From: Lamprobacter modestohalophilus | Lineage (GTDB): Bacteria > Pseudomonadota > Gammaproteobacteria > Chromatiales > Chromatiaceae | Length of the DNA: 64,000 bases | Direction of reading: 5' to 3' | Assembly (NCBI RefSeq): GCF_016583905.1 | Contig: NZ_NRRY01000022.1 | Span: 1-64,000 of the forward strand | Shown here: positions 1-9,497 of the stretch, in pieces | How positions within the stretch are numbered: the stretch's first letter is position 1 | Layout of the letters: each line of letters begins with the position of its first letter | The notes under the pieces: generated by a model | What the model was told of the DNA's origin: nothing | Database searches by the model: none | Seen by the model: the letters and a program-made list of their open reading frames with translations, nothing else | Made by a program: the position numbers and the translations under genes

Positions 1-119
1 TCGAGCAGGTGCTTGAGCGCATGCCCTGGCCGGCCCGACCGGCGCGACGACGACCGCGACCAGCGAAGCGGCCTTACCTCACGCTTGTGGCGGCTTAGCA
101 ACAGTGGACCAAGGGATGA

Positions 120-662
120 TCAAGGCCAAGCGGTCTCCTGCAGCGCCCGGCTGCTGAAGAAATACCCCGACTCATAAAAATCGCGCAGGATGTTCCAATC
201 CTCGTCGCGCACCACAGGCGGAAGCTGATGCAGGTCGCCAATCATCAGCAATTGCACGCCGCCGAAAGGACGCTCGGAGCCGCGTGTCTGGCGCAACACG
301 AAATCGACTGCATCGAGCAGGTCAGCGCGGACCATGCTGATTTCATCGATCACCAGCAGGTCCAGACTGCGAATGATGTCGCGCTTGTGCCTGCCGAAGC
401 GGTGCTCGGCGGCGCGGCGCTCGACCTCGCTACCAGGCACGAAGGGACCGAACGGGAGCTGGAAAAAGGAGTGCAAAGTCACGCCGCGGGCCTGGATCGC
501 GGCCACCCCGGTCGGTGCGGTGACGACCATACGCTTCGGCGGACGCTCCTTCAGCCTGTGCAAGAAGGTGGTCTTGCCCGTCCCCGCCTTTCCGGTCAGG
601 AAGACGCTGTTGTTGGTCGCGCGGATAAACTCCTGGGCCAGTTGCATCTGCGGATTTGTCAT
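120..662 (-). pseudogene. PIF1/RecD-like DNA helicase, N-terminal part only
   Basis: This 180-residue protein keeps the first half of an SF1B helicase. A Walker A loop GKAGTGKTT lies at residues 24-32, followed by TAPTGVAA (motif Ia-like), a Walker B-like stretch LLVIDEISMV, and GDLHQLPPV (motif III). Relatives of this type run to several hundred residues and carry the later helicase motifs. Here the frame stops soon after the sensor region with ETAWP and a TGA. The remaining 119 bases of the window downstream show no helicase-like continuation in the frames I translated. ATP binding may survive but unwinding is unlikely. A frameshift or deletion is the simplest reading. A sequencing error or a functional short form cannot be excluded. 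Confidence 0.65.
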
Positions 663-713
663 ATCCAGCTCCGAGACGATTCGAGCGGCAAGACGGGTAA
701 TGGGGGGCTTAGA

Positions 714-2528
714 TCAGAGTGTTCTCCAAACCAGCCGCTCCACGCCCAAGGCGACCACGGCAAAGGCACGCAGGTCGCTCAAACCATGACGCTGGGTCAA
801 GGTGCCGCCATAATCGCGCGCTTGGGCTTCGGCCTCGTCAAGCTTGGCCGCCACCGCCGGCAACTTGGCTAGCGCTGCACGCGATTGCTCCCGCACCTGC
901 GCGCCGCTCAGGCCGAGGTCCTGCAGGCTCAGGTATTTGAATTCCAGCAGCAGGTCCAACGCCTGGAAGCGGCGCATGTCCGGGCGCAGGATCAGCGCGA
1001 GATCGGCATAGCCGCGCCCGGTCTCTAGCTCAGAGACGGCCATGTAGAGCCGATCGTCGAACAGCAGGGTGAGAAAGGCGAATTTCACCAGCAGCTCGTT
1101 GCTCCAGCGATAGTCGCGATTGGAAAGCGCGCTGAAGTAGCTTTGTTCGATCAGCTCGCACAGCGGTGCGAGGTCGCCTTGCAGGTAGAGCGTCTCGCTG
1201 GCTTGCCGAGCCATCTCGCGGGTCTCCGGCGCCGGCAGCCAACGCTCGCGCAGTCGCTCGACATAGAGTCCGCGCGCGACCAGATTCGGGATGCGCAGAA
1301 TCAACTTGGCCAATGCCCCTTCGCCGGCCAACGTCAGGATGCCGAAGAAGTACAACAGAGATGCCATGAACGGCTGGTCCTTGACCGCCGCGAGCACATC
1401 GGCGACGCCAAAGCGCTGCACCAGCTCGGGCACCACCACTCGGTCGTCGCCGCGCAGGGCCTCGATCAGGAGCGCTTCTCCGTGCGGTAACGAGGCGATG
1501 TAGACCAGCTTGTTGCGATCCATCGCCAGGTTCTCGTCCAGCATGCGGCGGGGATAATGGCCTTGCGTGGTCAGGGCCTTGAAGAAGTACAGGCTGAGCG
1601 TCGGATTGTAGAGGCTGGTCTCGGCGTCTTCGCTGAACCGATAGCCATTGTAGAAGGTGCGCATGGTCTCCAGCGCGCGATCGGCAGACCAGTCGCTGTC
1701 CGCTGGTGGCCCTTCCCTCGCCGCATCTGCGGTCTCCTGCGCCTCACCTTCCAGTTGGCTTAGAACGGCGGCGACTTCGGCCTCGGTAAAGCCGCAGAGA
1801 TCGTTGAACTGAGAGAGCAGGTAGATGTCCTCGCCGACGTTGTAGCCGCTGGTCATGTCGCTCATCACCACCGGTGAAACGCCGGTGATGAACACCCGGT
1901 CTAGCCCCAGCCCGCCAGCAGCGGCCTTGATGGATTTGAACACCGTCTTCAGAAGACCTTCGCCCTGCAGCAGCGTCTGGTAGCGGTCCTGACTACCAGG
2001 GCGCGCGGCCATCAGCACTTCATTGGCGAAGTTGTCGTATTCGTCGATCAGCAGGTAGAGCTTGTGTGGGGTCGCGTGGACCGCACCGAGCACAGACTGG
2101 AAGGATGCCAGGGCGTCCTCAGGATGGAGCTGAATCGCGCGCGTCCAGTGGCATTGATAATCGGCGACGAATTGGGTGAGGCGGCCATTCAGATGCCGAT
2201 GCAGCGCCGCTTCGATGTCCCCGATCTCCCCGTGCGCGGCGACTAGAGAAAAGTCCCACTTGAGTACGAAATACTGATTGTGCAGCGGCGTCGGCTCGCG
2301 ACCGATGGCCAGGTTGCCAAACAACGCTTCGAATTGCTCAGCGCGATTGAGATCGTAGTAGTGCTCCAGCATCGAGAGCAGCAGGCTTTTGCCGAAGCGG
2401 CGTGGACGCAGAAAGACCAGCTGTCGCCCAGCCTGCTCGAGAGCGGGAAGACGGTCAGTTCGATCGAGATACCAATAGCCTTCTTGCCTCAGGGTGCCAA
2501 AATCGCTCAGACCATAGGGAAACTGCAT
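714..2528 (-). CDS. AAA-ATPase-like / PD-(D/E)XK nuclease fusion protein
   Basis: The protein has about 604 residues. Its N-terminal AAA-ATPase-like domain carries the degenerate P-loop RPRRFGKSLLL (residues 41-51) and a Walker B-like LYLLIDEYDNF. The C-terminal region carries a PD-(D/E)XK nuclease signature: DLALILRPD followed by ALDLLLEFKYL, where D, E and K are the candidate metal-site residues. This architecture matches the PF09820/PF08011-type family, which is often multicopy in anaerobes and purple sulfur bacteria and has no settled function. I place the start at the ATG at 2528, which has a GGAG upstream. An in-frame TTG at 2552 would add eight residues. A mobile or defence-related role is only a guess. 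Confidence 0.8.
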   Translation of the reverse strand: MQFPYGLSDFGTLRQEGYWYLDRTDRLPALEQAGRQLVFLRPRRFGKSLLLSMLEHYYDLNRAEQFEALFGNLAIGREPTPLHNQYFVLKWDFSLVAAHGEIGDIEAALHRHLNGRLTQFVADYQCHWTRAIQLHPEDALASFQSVLGAVHATPHKLYLLIDEYDNFANEVLMAARPGSQDRYQTLLQGEGLLKTVFKSIKAAAGGLGLDRVFITGVSPVVMSDMTSGYNVGEDIYLLSQFNDLCGFTEAEVAAVLSQLEGEAQETADAAREGPPADSDWSADRALETMRTFYNGYRFSEDAETSLYNPTLSLYFFKALTTQGHYPRRMLDENLAMDRNKLVYIASLPHGEALLIEALRGDDRVVVPELVQRFGVADVLAAVKDQPFMASLLYFFGILTLAGEGALAKLILRIPNLVARGLYVERLRERWLPAPETREMARQASETLYLQGDLAPLCELIEQSYFSALSNRDYRWSNELLVKFAFLTLLFDDRLYMAVSELETGRGYADLALILRPDMRRFQALDLLLEFKYLSLQDLGLSGAQVREQSRAALAKLPAVAAKLDEAEAQARDYGGTLTQRHGLSDLRAFAVVALGVERLVWRTL

Positions 2529-2544
2529 GCGCGCTCGACTCCGT

Positions 2545-2634
2545 GGGGGCAACTAGATGGGGGCCAACTCAATGGCAGTTAACTCTAGTGCGGTTAACGC
2601 TACGGCGGCTAACTCAATGGGCGACAACTGATCA
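2545..2634. repeat. Degenerate ~15-bp tandem repeat
   Basis: About six imperfect copies of a unit resembling GGCGGCTAACTCAAT lie between the AAA-ATPase/nuclease start and the end of hrpA. Read on the minus strand they encode pentapeptide-like repeats (LAAVA, LTALE, LTAIE) that run into a TAG just upstream of the downstream gene's start. I see no gene here. The repeat occupies the 5' leader of the downstream gene. Confidence 0.6.
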
Positions 2635-2700
2635 TTCAGCATAGCATCGGTGACTGTGCCTGCCTTCCGGTCGGCTGTTCGGGTCATGGTTGAGCGTCGC

Positions 2701-5700
2701 TCACAGCCCCAGCTCGCGCCAGCGTCGCTCGAGGCGTTTGACCGAGACCGGATAGGCGGTACCGAGCTGCTGGGCGAAGAGTGAGACGCGCAGTTCTTCG
2801 AGCATCCAGCGGATCTCGTCGAGGCGCTCGTCTTGACGCTCGGCCTCGGCGGCTGCGGCGACTCGCTCGCGCCAGCGCTCGAGCAGTGGGGCCAGCTCTT
2901 GCATCCGCTCACGGTCGCGGGTGGCGGCTTGCGGCAGTTTTTCGGCGCGTTGCTCGAGCGCGCGCAGATAGCGCGGATAGTCTTGCAGGTGCTCGAATGG
3001 GATCTGGGCTAGGAAGCCACGGTAGACCAGGCTATCCAGGTGCGCGCGCATATCCAGCACTGAGGGTATCCATTGCACCTGTGTGATGCCATCAAGACGT
3101 TTCCGCACGGCCTGATAGATGCCGAGGATATTGCTGGCCAGGCTGCAGACCTCTTGCGCGACCGGGAACAGGCGCGGCTTGTTGGTCTTCAGGCGCTGCT
3201 CGAAGCTGGTCTGATCGCGGATCGGCGGCTGACCCTCGGTCAAGGTCAGGTCGAGGATCAAGGCCAGCAGTTCGTCGGCGAGATCAGAACCGGCCGCGGC
3301 TGTCGAGGTGGCTGAGCCAGCGCCGGCGGCGCCACTGCTGGTGCTCTTTCCCATGCCCTTCGCTGCACCCTTCTTTTTCTTCTTACTGCGCTTGCCACCT
3401 TTGCTGCTAGCGCTGGCCTCGGTGGTCGCGTTCTCGCCAGACGCTATCGCACCTTGCGCCCCTAGTCCGGCGAGCTGGCCGGACAGTGCAGGGGCACTCC
3501 GCACGGGCTCGGTCTGCGGCGCCTTGGCATACTGCAGACGCAGGCGACCGAGGCCACCTGCAGTATCACAGAGACCACGGCGCAGTGTGCGCAGATCGGC
3601 GCCGAGGGCGAGCATGAACAGCCGCCGCAGTCCGCCGCGCATCGCCTCGGCGGCGCTGTGCTGAGCGTCCAGCACTCGGATCGCGACGGCGTCGCCTTGA
3701 TCCACCAGCGCCGGCCAGCCGCGCAGCTTGATCCCAGCACGGTCGAGGTCGACCGACTCCGGCAGCGTGCCAAAGTCCCAGCGTGTGAGGCCATCACGCT
3801 CGATCGCATGTCCCCAAGTCGCTGCGGGGTTGGCCGAGCCCAATGCGGTAGCTCCCGATGCGGCCATGGCAGCCCGCTGCCCCCGCTGTCCTCCAGACGC
3901 AGTGCCGCCGGACCAACGAGGTCCATTCGTATTGCCTTCTAGCCCGTCGCCTTTGGACCGACTCCCTCCACGCGCAGCGCCTCCCGCCAGGTGACTTCCG
4001 GGCACGCCAGCTCTGAGCGCCTGATCTCCAGGCGCAGGCCTTCCAGACAGGTCACTTCTCGATCCAACAACCCGGGAAGCGGAGCCAGGGTCTCCAGGCG
4101 AACGACCTCCGCGCGCACGGCTTCCAGACGGATCGCGTCCTGACGCTGCCGCAAGCGGCCCTGCCGACGCGCCCTGATCGTCACCAAAGGCACCCTCAGC
4201 CAACCGGCGCTTGAGCCGAAGCAGATCGTCGTCGAGCGCCAGGGTGCGCCCCTCCAGATCGACCAGCCGCAGCTTCATGCGCAGATACGGCGGCAGCGCG
4301 GCCTCATCCCAGGCGTCTTCCGGCACCTGTACCCCGGTCAGTGCCTTCAGCTCCTCGCCCAGGGCGCGCACCAGTGGCCGATCCGAGGGCGTCAGCCGCG
4401 CCGCCACCCGCGCCGCGGTATCCGGCATCGGCACGAACGAACGGCGTAGCGTCTTCGGCAGCCCGCGCAGCATGGCGGTGATGCGCTCTTCCAGCAGCCC
4501 CGGCACCAGCCATTGCAGGCGCTCGGGCGAGACCTGATTGATCAACATCGCCGGCAGCACCAAGGTCACGCCGTCGGCCTCATGGCCAGGCTCAAAGCGG
4601 TATTCGAGCGGCAGCTCGGTGGCGCCGATCTGTAATCGATCTGGAAACTGTTCTCCAGTGATCGCGCGCGCATCGTGCTGCATCACCTGCTCCAGGTCCA
4701 TGTGCAGCAGCTTCGGCTGTTTTTGCGTCGCCTTGCGCAGCCAGCGCTCGAACTGGGGCTTGGAGTAGATGCCGGAGGGCACGCGCTGCTGATAGAAGGC
4801 GTAGAGGCCCTCCTCGTCGACCAGGATATCGCGCCGGCGCGACTTGGCCTCGAGCTGATGGACGTCGTCGATCAGCTCCTGATTGTGACGCCAAAACGGC
4901 GCGCGGGTCTCGAAGTCGCCCTCGACCAGCGCCGAGCGCAGGAAGACCTCGCGCGCCTCGGCTGGGTTGATCGGCCCGTAGTTGACCCGACGCCGGCTGA
5001 ACAGGGTGATGCCGTAGAGTGTGACGGTCTCGAAGGCGGCGACCTGGCCCGAGCGCGACTGCCAGTGCGGCTCTGACCAGCTGCGCTTGACCAGATGCTG
5101 GCCCGCGGCCTCAATCCAGGCCGGCTGCACGCGGCCGCAGGTGCGGCCATATTGGCGTGTGGTCTCGACCCGCTCGGCGCAGATGATCCACTTTGGCGTC
5201 GTCGCAAATAGCGTCGAGCCGGGGTGGATGTAGAAGCGGCTGCCGCGCGCACCCTGATACTCGCGCTGCTCGTCCTTGAGGCCGATGTTGCTGAGCAGAC
5301 CGGTGAGCAAGGCGCGATGGACCTCCTCGTAGGTGCCCTCGGCTTGATGGTTGACCGGGCGATGACTCGGAGGGTTGTCCGCGTGCTTGCCCTGATGCTC
5401 GCCGCTGGTCTTGCCCGCATCCTTGCCTGCGGTCTCCGCATGCTTGCTGGCGGCCTGCGTATGCTTGCCGGAGGCCTGTGCCTGCTTGCCGGCGACCTGT
5501 GCATGTTTCTCGGCCTGTTTGCCCAGGCCCTGCTCCCTGTTCTCGCGATAGCCAAGCTCGGCCATCAGCTCATGCAGCTGGATCTGGGTATCGCGCCATT
5601 CCTGCACTCGGTTCCAGGACAGGAAATGCTGCTTGCACAGGCGCTGGAACTTGCGTCGGGTCAGATGCCGACGCTCCTTCTCTAGGAACTCCCAAAGATT

Positions 5701-7707
5701 CAGAAAACCGAGGAAATCCGAGTCGGGATGGCGGAAGGTGGCGTGGATCTCGTCGGCGGCCTGCTGCTGGTCGATGGGCCGCTCGCGCGGGTCCTGCACC
5801 GCCAGCGCGGCGGCGATGATGCTCAGCTCGCGCAGGCAATGGTGCTCGGCACCGGCGAGCAGCATGCGGCCGATACGGGGGTCCACCGGCAGCCGCGCGA
5901 GCTGCTTGCCGATCGGCGTTAGGTCGCCGTTGGCATCGATCGCAGCCAGCTCCTCCAAGGCCCGATAGCCATCCGAGATCAGCTTGGCATCGGGCGGATC
6001 GATGAACGGAAAACGCTCGATCTCGCCGAAGCCGAGCTGCTTCATCTGTAGGATGACCGCGGCCAGGTTGGAGCGACGGATTTCGGGCTCGGTGTGCTCA
6101 GCGCGGGCGGCGAAGTTGTCCTCGTCATAGAGGCGGATGCAGACGCCCGAGGCGATGCGCCCGCAGCGGCCCTTGCGCTGATCGGCCGAGGCCTGGGAGA
6201 TGCGCTCCACCGGCAGGCGCTGCACCTTGCTGCGATGGCTGTAGCGGCTGATACGGGCAAAGCCGGGGTCGATCACATAGTGGATACCGGGCACGGTCAG
6301 CGAGGTCTCGGCGACATTGGTGGCCAGCACCACGCGGCGCATGCCATGCGGCTGAAACACCCGCGCCTGCTCGGCCGGCCCTTGGCGCGCATAGAGCGGC
6401 AGCACTTCGGTCGACGGCGGATGATGCTTGCGCAGGGTCTCAGCGGTCTCGCGGATCTCACGCTCGCCGGAGAGGAACACCAGTACATCGCCGGGACCCT
6501 CGCGGGCGAGCTCGGCGACAGCATCCGAGATCGCCTGCTGCATCGCATCGTCACGCTCACCGGCGTGCTCCTCCTCCGGCGGGCGATAGCGGACCTCGAC
6601 CGGATAGGTGCGTCCAGAGATCTCGATGATCGGCGCGGCGCTGCCCCTGCCAGCGTTCACAGCATGGCCTTTACCATTGGCATTGGCATTGGCATTGACG
6701 ACGGCGGCAGCGAAATCGGTTCTAGCGCCAGCCGAATCGGCGGTGGCGGAATCGTTGTTTGAGCCAGCGCTAGTTAGGGCCGCGGCGCTGCCTGAGCCAA
6801 AAGCATCGACATCACCAACGGCAGATGCAGCAGCAGCACCGCCTGACGAAGAGGCATCGGCAGCTGCTTCACCAGCGGCAGGAGCATCGGCAGCAGTTTC
6901 GCCAACGGCAGCAACAGAGGCATCGGCAGCAACGCTCGAGGCGGCGCCAGAGGAAGCGCCAGCAGCAGCGCCGAAGTGCTTGGCAAAGCGCTGCGGGTCA
7001 ATGGTGGCCGAGGTGATGATCAGCTTCAGATCAGGCCGCTTCGGCAGCAGCTGCTTCAGATAGCCGAGCAGGAAATCGATGTTGAGGCTGCGCTCATGGG
7101 CCTCGTCGATGATCAGGGTGTCGTATTCGTTCAGATAACGATCGCGCTGGATCTCGGCGAGCAAGATGCCGTCGGTCATCAGCTTGACCGAGGTCTCTGG
7201 GCGCACCCGGTCGTGGAAGCGGACCTTGTAGCCGACCGTACTGCCGAGCTCGGTGCCCAGTTCGGCCGCGACGCGGCTCGCCAGGCTGCGCGCAGCGATG
7301 CGGCGTGGCTGGGTGTGGCCGATGCGGCCGAAGACGCCGCGGCCCAGTTCTAGGCAGATCTTTGGCAGCTGGGTCGACTTGCCGGAACCGGTCTCGCCGC
7401 AAAGCACGATGACCTGATGCTGCTCGACCAGCTTGGCGATCTCGTCGCGGCGTTCACTGACCGGCAGCTCAGGCGGAAACGGGATCTGGCTCGGGATCGC
7501 GGCTCGACGGGCGTCGACGATCCCGCGCGACTGGTCGATCGCGCGCGCGAGATCGCGCCAGTAGTCATGGTCTTCTGTCGATGCGAAACCCGGCTGCGCC
7601 CCAGTGACCGACACTGACAGCCGTTTCAGCGCACGCTTGAGCCGGCGGCGATCCTTGAGGAGGCAGTGGGCAATGGCTGCCAGCGTATCTTGGCGGCGCG
7701 TAGACAA
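2701..7707 (-). CDS. hrpA: ATP-dependent RNA helicase HrpA with low-complexity insertions
   Basis: This is a DEAH-box helicase: Walker A GETGSGKST at residues 104-112, DEAH at 201-204 and SAT at 233-235, followed by the helicase C, HA2 and OB regions and the long HrpA C-terminal extension ending in LERRWRELGL. HrpA acts on RNA and in E. coli is linked to mRNA processing and ribosome rescue. The protein is 1668 residues, against about 1300 in E. coli. The extra length is in low-complexity blocks: Ala/Ser/Gly-rich at about 246-360, a Lys/His/Gln/Ala repeat (KHAQVAGKQAQ type) just after the HA2 region, a Gly/Ser/Arg block, and a Lys-rich KRSKKKKKG block near the C-terminus. The start is TTG with AAGAG about 8 nt upstream; I saw no better alternative. 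Confidence 0.95.
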   Translation of the reverse strand: MSTRRQDTLAAIAHCLLKDRRRLKRALKRLSVSVTGAQPGFASTEDHDYWRDLARAIDQSRGIVDARRAAIPSQIPFPPELPVSERRDEIAKLVEQHQVIVLCGETGSGKSTQLPKICLELGRGVFGRIGHTQPRRIAARSLASRVAAELGTELGSTVGYKVRFHDRVRPETSVKLMTDGILLAEIQRDRYLNEYDTLIIDEAHERSLNIDFLLGYLKQLLPKRPDLKLIITSATIDPQRFAKHFGAAAGASSGAASSVAADASVAAVGETAADAPAAGEAAADASSSGGAAAASAVGDVDAFGSGSAAALTSAGSNNDSATADSAGARTDFAAAVVNANANANGKGHAVNAGRGSAAPIIEISGRTYPVEVRYRPPEEEHAGERDDAMQQAISDAVAELAREGPGDVLVFLSGEREIRETAETLRKHHPPSTEVLPLYARQGPAEQARVFQPHGMRRVVLATNVAETSLTVPGIHYVIDPGFARISRYSHRSKVQRLPVERISQASADQRKGRCGRIASGVCIRLYDEDNFAARAEHTEPEIRRSNLAAVILQMKQLGFGEIERFPFIDPPDAKLISDGYRALEELAAIDANGDLTPIGKQLARLPVDPRIGRMLLAGAEHHCLRELSIIAAALAVQDPRERPIDQQQAADEIHATFRHPDSDFLGFLNLWEFLEKERRHLTRRKFQRLCKQHFLSWNRVQEWRDTQIQLHELMAELGYRENREQGLGKQAEKHAQVAGKQAQASGKHTQAASKHAETAGKDAGKTSGEHQGKHADNPPSHRPVNHQAEGTYEEVHRALLTGLLSNIGLKDEQREYQGARGSRFYIHPGSTLFATTPKWIICAERVETTRQYGRTCGRVQPAWIEAAGQHLVKRSWSEPHWQSRSGQVAAFETVTLYGITLFSRRRVNYGPINPAEAREVFLRSALVEGDFETRAPFWRHNQELIDDVHQLEAKSRRRDILVDEEGLYAFYQQRVPSGIYSKPQFERWLRKATQKQPKLLHMDLEQVMQHDARAITGEQFPDRLQIGATELPLEYRFEPGHEADGVTLVLPAMLINQVSPERLQWLVPGLLEERITAMLRGLPKTLRRSFVPMPDTAARVAARLTPSDRPLVRALGEELKALTGVQVPEDAWDEAALPPYLRMKLRLVDLEGRTLALDDDLLRLKRRLAEGAFGDDQGASAGPLAAASGRDPSGSRARGGRSPGDPGSASRVVGSRSDLSGRPAPGDQALRAGVPGSHLAGGAARGGSRSKGDGLEGNTNGPRWSGGTASGGQRGQRAAMAASGATALGSANPAATWGHAIERDGLTRWDFGTLPESVDLDRAGIKLRGWPALVDQGDAVAIRVLDAQHSAAEAMRGGLRRLFMLALGADLRTLRRGLCDTAGGLGRLRLQYAKAPQTEPVRSAPALSGQLAGLGAQGAIASGENATTEASASSKGGKRSKKKKKGAAKGMGKSTSSGAAGAGSATSTAAAGSDLADELLALILDLTLTEGQPPIRDQTSFEQRLKTNKPRLFPVAQEVCSLASNILGIYQAVRKRLDGITQVQWIPSVLDMRAHLDSLVYRGFLAQIPFEHLQDYPRYLRALEQRAEKLPQAATRDRERMQELAPLLERWRERVAAAAEAERQDERLDEIRWMLEELRVSLFAQQLGTAYPVSVKRLERRWRELGL

Positions 7708-7909
7708 GGCAATCTCTTACAATCTCTTAGACAGAAGACAAGGACAGGACAGAACGAGAGCAGAACGAGAGCAGGACAAGAGCAGGCAGAATATGCACAA
7801 AGGAGGACAAGAAAAACAGCACGAGCCGCATCAGGGCAGCCCGACAACGGCGCTGTGCAAGCAGGGCTCAGTGGCAACGGTGCATGATGCGCCCGCGAGG
7901 CGCTCGAGC

Positions 7910-8389
7910 CTAATCTGCCTCCGCCTCGGCATCGAGCCGAACGGCGAGCACATCACAGACCTCATGCTTGAGCAGCGACTGCGGCGTCGACCCTAGCAGA
8001 CGACCGAGCCAGTTCCGCTCATGGACACCGACGATCACCAGATCGGCGCCAATGTCGCGCGCGACATGTTGAATGCTTCGGGCCGTTGGACCTGACTCGA
8101 TGATCCGATCCTGCGCCGTCACCGACAGGCGCTCACCGAGCACATCGATCTCTTTCTGCGCAAGCTCCAGCAGTTCCCTCTCCAGGCGACCATCGTCCGG
8201 CAGGATGGGCTCGGCGACGAAGGCACCACCAGCATACTCCGTGCCAGGCGCCACGTAATCGACCACGTTGACCAGCGAAAGCCGCGCGTCGAATCGATCC
8301 CGCATCATCACGGCACGCTCGAGCACCACCTCGGACTCGGGCGCAAAGTCGACACCGACGAGGATATGCGTGTAACCATTGCTCGACAT
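7910..8389 (-). CDS. Universal stress protein, UspA family
   Basis: This 159-residue single-domain Usp protein begins ILVGVDFAPES and ends with the nucleotide-binding signature VGVHERNWLGRLLGSTPQSLL, matching the ATP-binding G-2x-G-9x-G-(S/T) pattern. Such proteins are cytoplasmic and respond to stress and growth arrest; the specific role is unknown. I choose the ATG at 8389. A GTG lies directly before it at 8392. The gene lies upstream of and codirectional with hrpA but is separated by about 200 bp, and is divergent from the dioxygenase gene. Confidence 0.9.
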   Translation of the reverse strand: MSSNGYTHILVGVDFAPESEVVLERAVMMRDRFDARLSLVNVVDYVAPGTEYAGGAFVAEPILPDDGRLERELLELAQKEIDVLGERLSVTAQDRIIESGPTARSIQHVARDIGADLVIVGVHERNWLGRLLGSTPQSLLKHEVCDVLAVRLDAEAEAD

Positions 8390-8468
8390 CACTCTGCACC
8401 TGTAGACAACCTGATCCTGCCCAAAGTATAGAGGTTTCGACTGTCATTGCCTGAGAAGTAGCACAACC

Positions 8469-9353
8469 ATGATTGATCTCGACGCCCTGCTCAGCCTCAA
8501 CCGCCCTGAGGACTATGCGCGTTGGCGCGATCAGAAGCTCGCGCAGGCACCCCAGCGGCTCGAGGAGCTGATCGTCGAGGTGCGCGACCCCCGGCAGCTC
8601 AGTGACGCCGAGCGCCAGGCCCTCATCGACCGTTGTCGGCGCGCCAATATGGCCATCTATGTCTCCGCGCTCGGGAGCGACCCTGACAAGCGCATCCCGC
8701 ACCGGCTCGGTGAGCAGCTCGGGCTTGGCGAGCTGGATCACAACCCCGGCGCTGATGAGGATGCCATCACTGCGCTGAGCGTGCAGCCTGATGCGCTGCA
8801 TCGTCGTTACATCCCCTACACCGACCGGCCCATCGCCTGGCACACCGATGGTTACTACAATACCCCGGAGCGCCAGATCAACGCCTTCATCCTCCATTGT
8901 GTCCGGCCAGCCGCCGCTGGCGGCAGAAATGGACTCATCGACCCGGAGATGCTCTACATCCGCTTGCGCGAGCGGAGCCCAGCCCACATCGCCGCACTGA
9001 CGCACCCGCGCGCGATGACCATTCCACCCAACAGCGTCGATGGTGTCGAGGCGAGACCGGCCAGCATCGGGCCGGTGTTCCGCCGCGGCGAGGCCGGCCA
9101 TCTCGCGCTGCGCTATACCGATCGGCGACGCACTATCCAGTGGCGGCAAGACGCGTCAACTCAGGCCGCCGTCGAGGCCATTCGCAGCCAGCTCGATGAC
9201 CCGCAAACACCGCGTTTCGAGGCCCGACTCGAGCCCGGCTGGGGCCTGATCTGCAACAATGTGCTGCATCGCCGCAGCCCGTTCGAAGACAACGCAGATC
9301 AGACTCGACTGCTCTACCGTGCCCGCTATTACCGACGCATTGCTGATACCTGA
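8469..9353 (+). CDS. TauD/TfdA-like Fe(II)/2-oxoglutarate dioxygenase
   Basis: The protein has 294 residues. The iron site is visible as H125-x-D127 in AWHTDGYYN, with distal H267 in NNVLHRRSPF. R280, in QTRLLYRARYY, is the likely 2-oxoglutarate ligand. The family uses Fe(II), O2 and 2-oxoglutarate to hydroxylate small substrates such as taurine or 2,4-D. The substrate here cannot be told: no sulfonate transporter or amino-acid biosynthesis gene is adjacent. The gene stands alone, is divergent from the UspA gene and is followed by a strong terminator. Confidence 0.85.
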   Translation: MIDLDALLSLNRPEDYARWRDQKLAQAPQRLEELIVEVRDPRQLSDAERQALIDRCRRANMAIYVSALGSDPDKRIPHRLGEQLGLGELDHNPGADEDAITALSVQPDALHRRYIPYTDRPIAWHTDGYYNTPERQINAFILHCVRPAAAGGRNGLIDPEMLYIRLRERSPAHIAALTHPRAMTIPPNSVDGVEARPASIGPVFRRGEAGHLALRYTDRRRTIQWRQDASTQAAVEAIRSQLDDPQTPRFEARLEPGWGLICNNVLHRRSPFEDNADQTRLLYRARYYRRIADT

Positions 9354-9423
9354 GCAGTTCCGCGCCCTGCTCAGGCCGCCAGGAACGAGCAATATCTCGG
9401 TCAGCCATCCAACCTGAAACGAC

Positions 9424-9461
9424 AAAACGCCACGATCCTGACAGTAGGATCATGGCGTTTT
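9424..9461. terminator. Bidirectional intrinsic terminator
   Basis: A near-perfect 16-bp stem (AAAACGCC plus GATCCT on the left arm, one C/A mismatch) closes a 6-nt loop GACAGT. The arms end in AAAA and TTTT, so it can work on both strands. It sits between the convergent dioxygenase gene (+) and the Ala/Glu/Pro-rich protein gene (-). Confidence 0.9.
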
Positions 9462-9497
9462 CGGCCCGCCTAGACGGCGGACAGCAGCGGCCTAGCC

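Noticed and set aside
8133-9149. 338-codon minus-strand frame over the dioxygenase and UspA genes
   Set aside because: Overlaps two well-supported genes on the opposite or shifted frame and has no recognisable domain.
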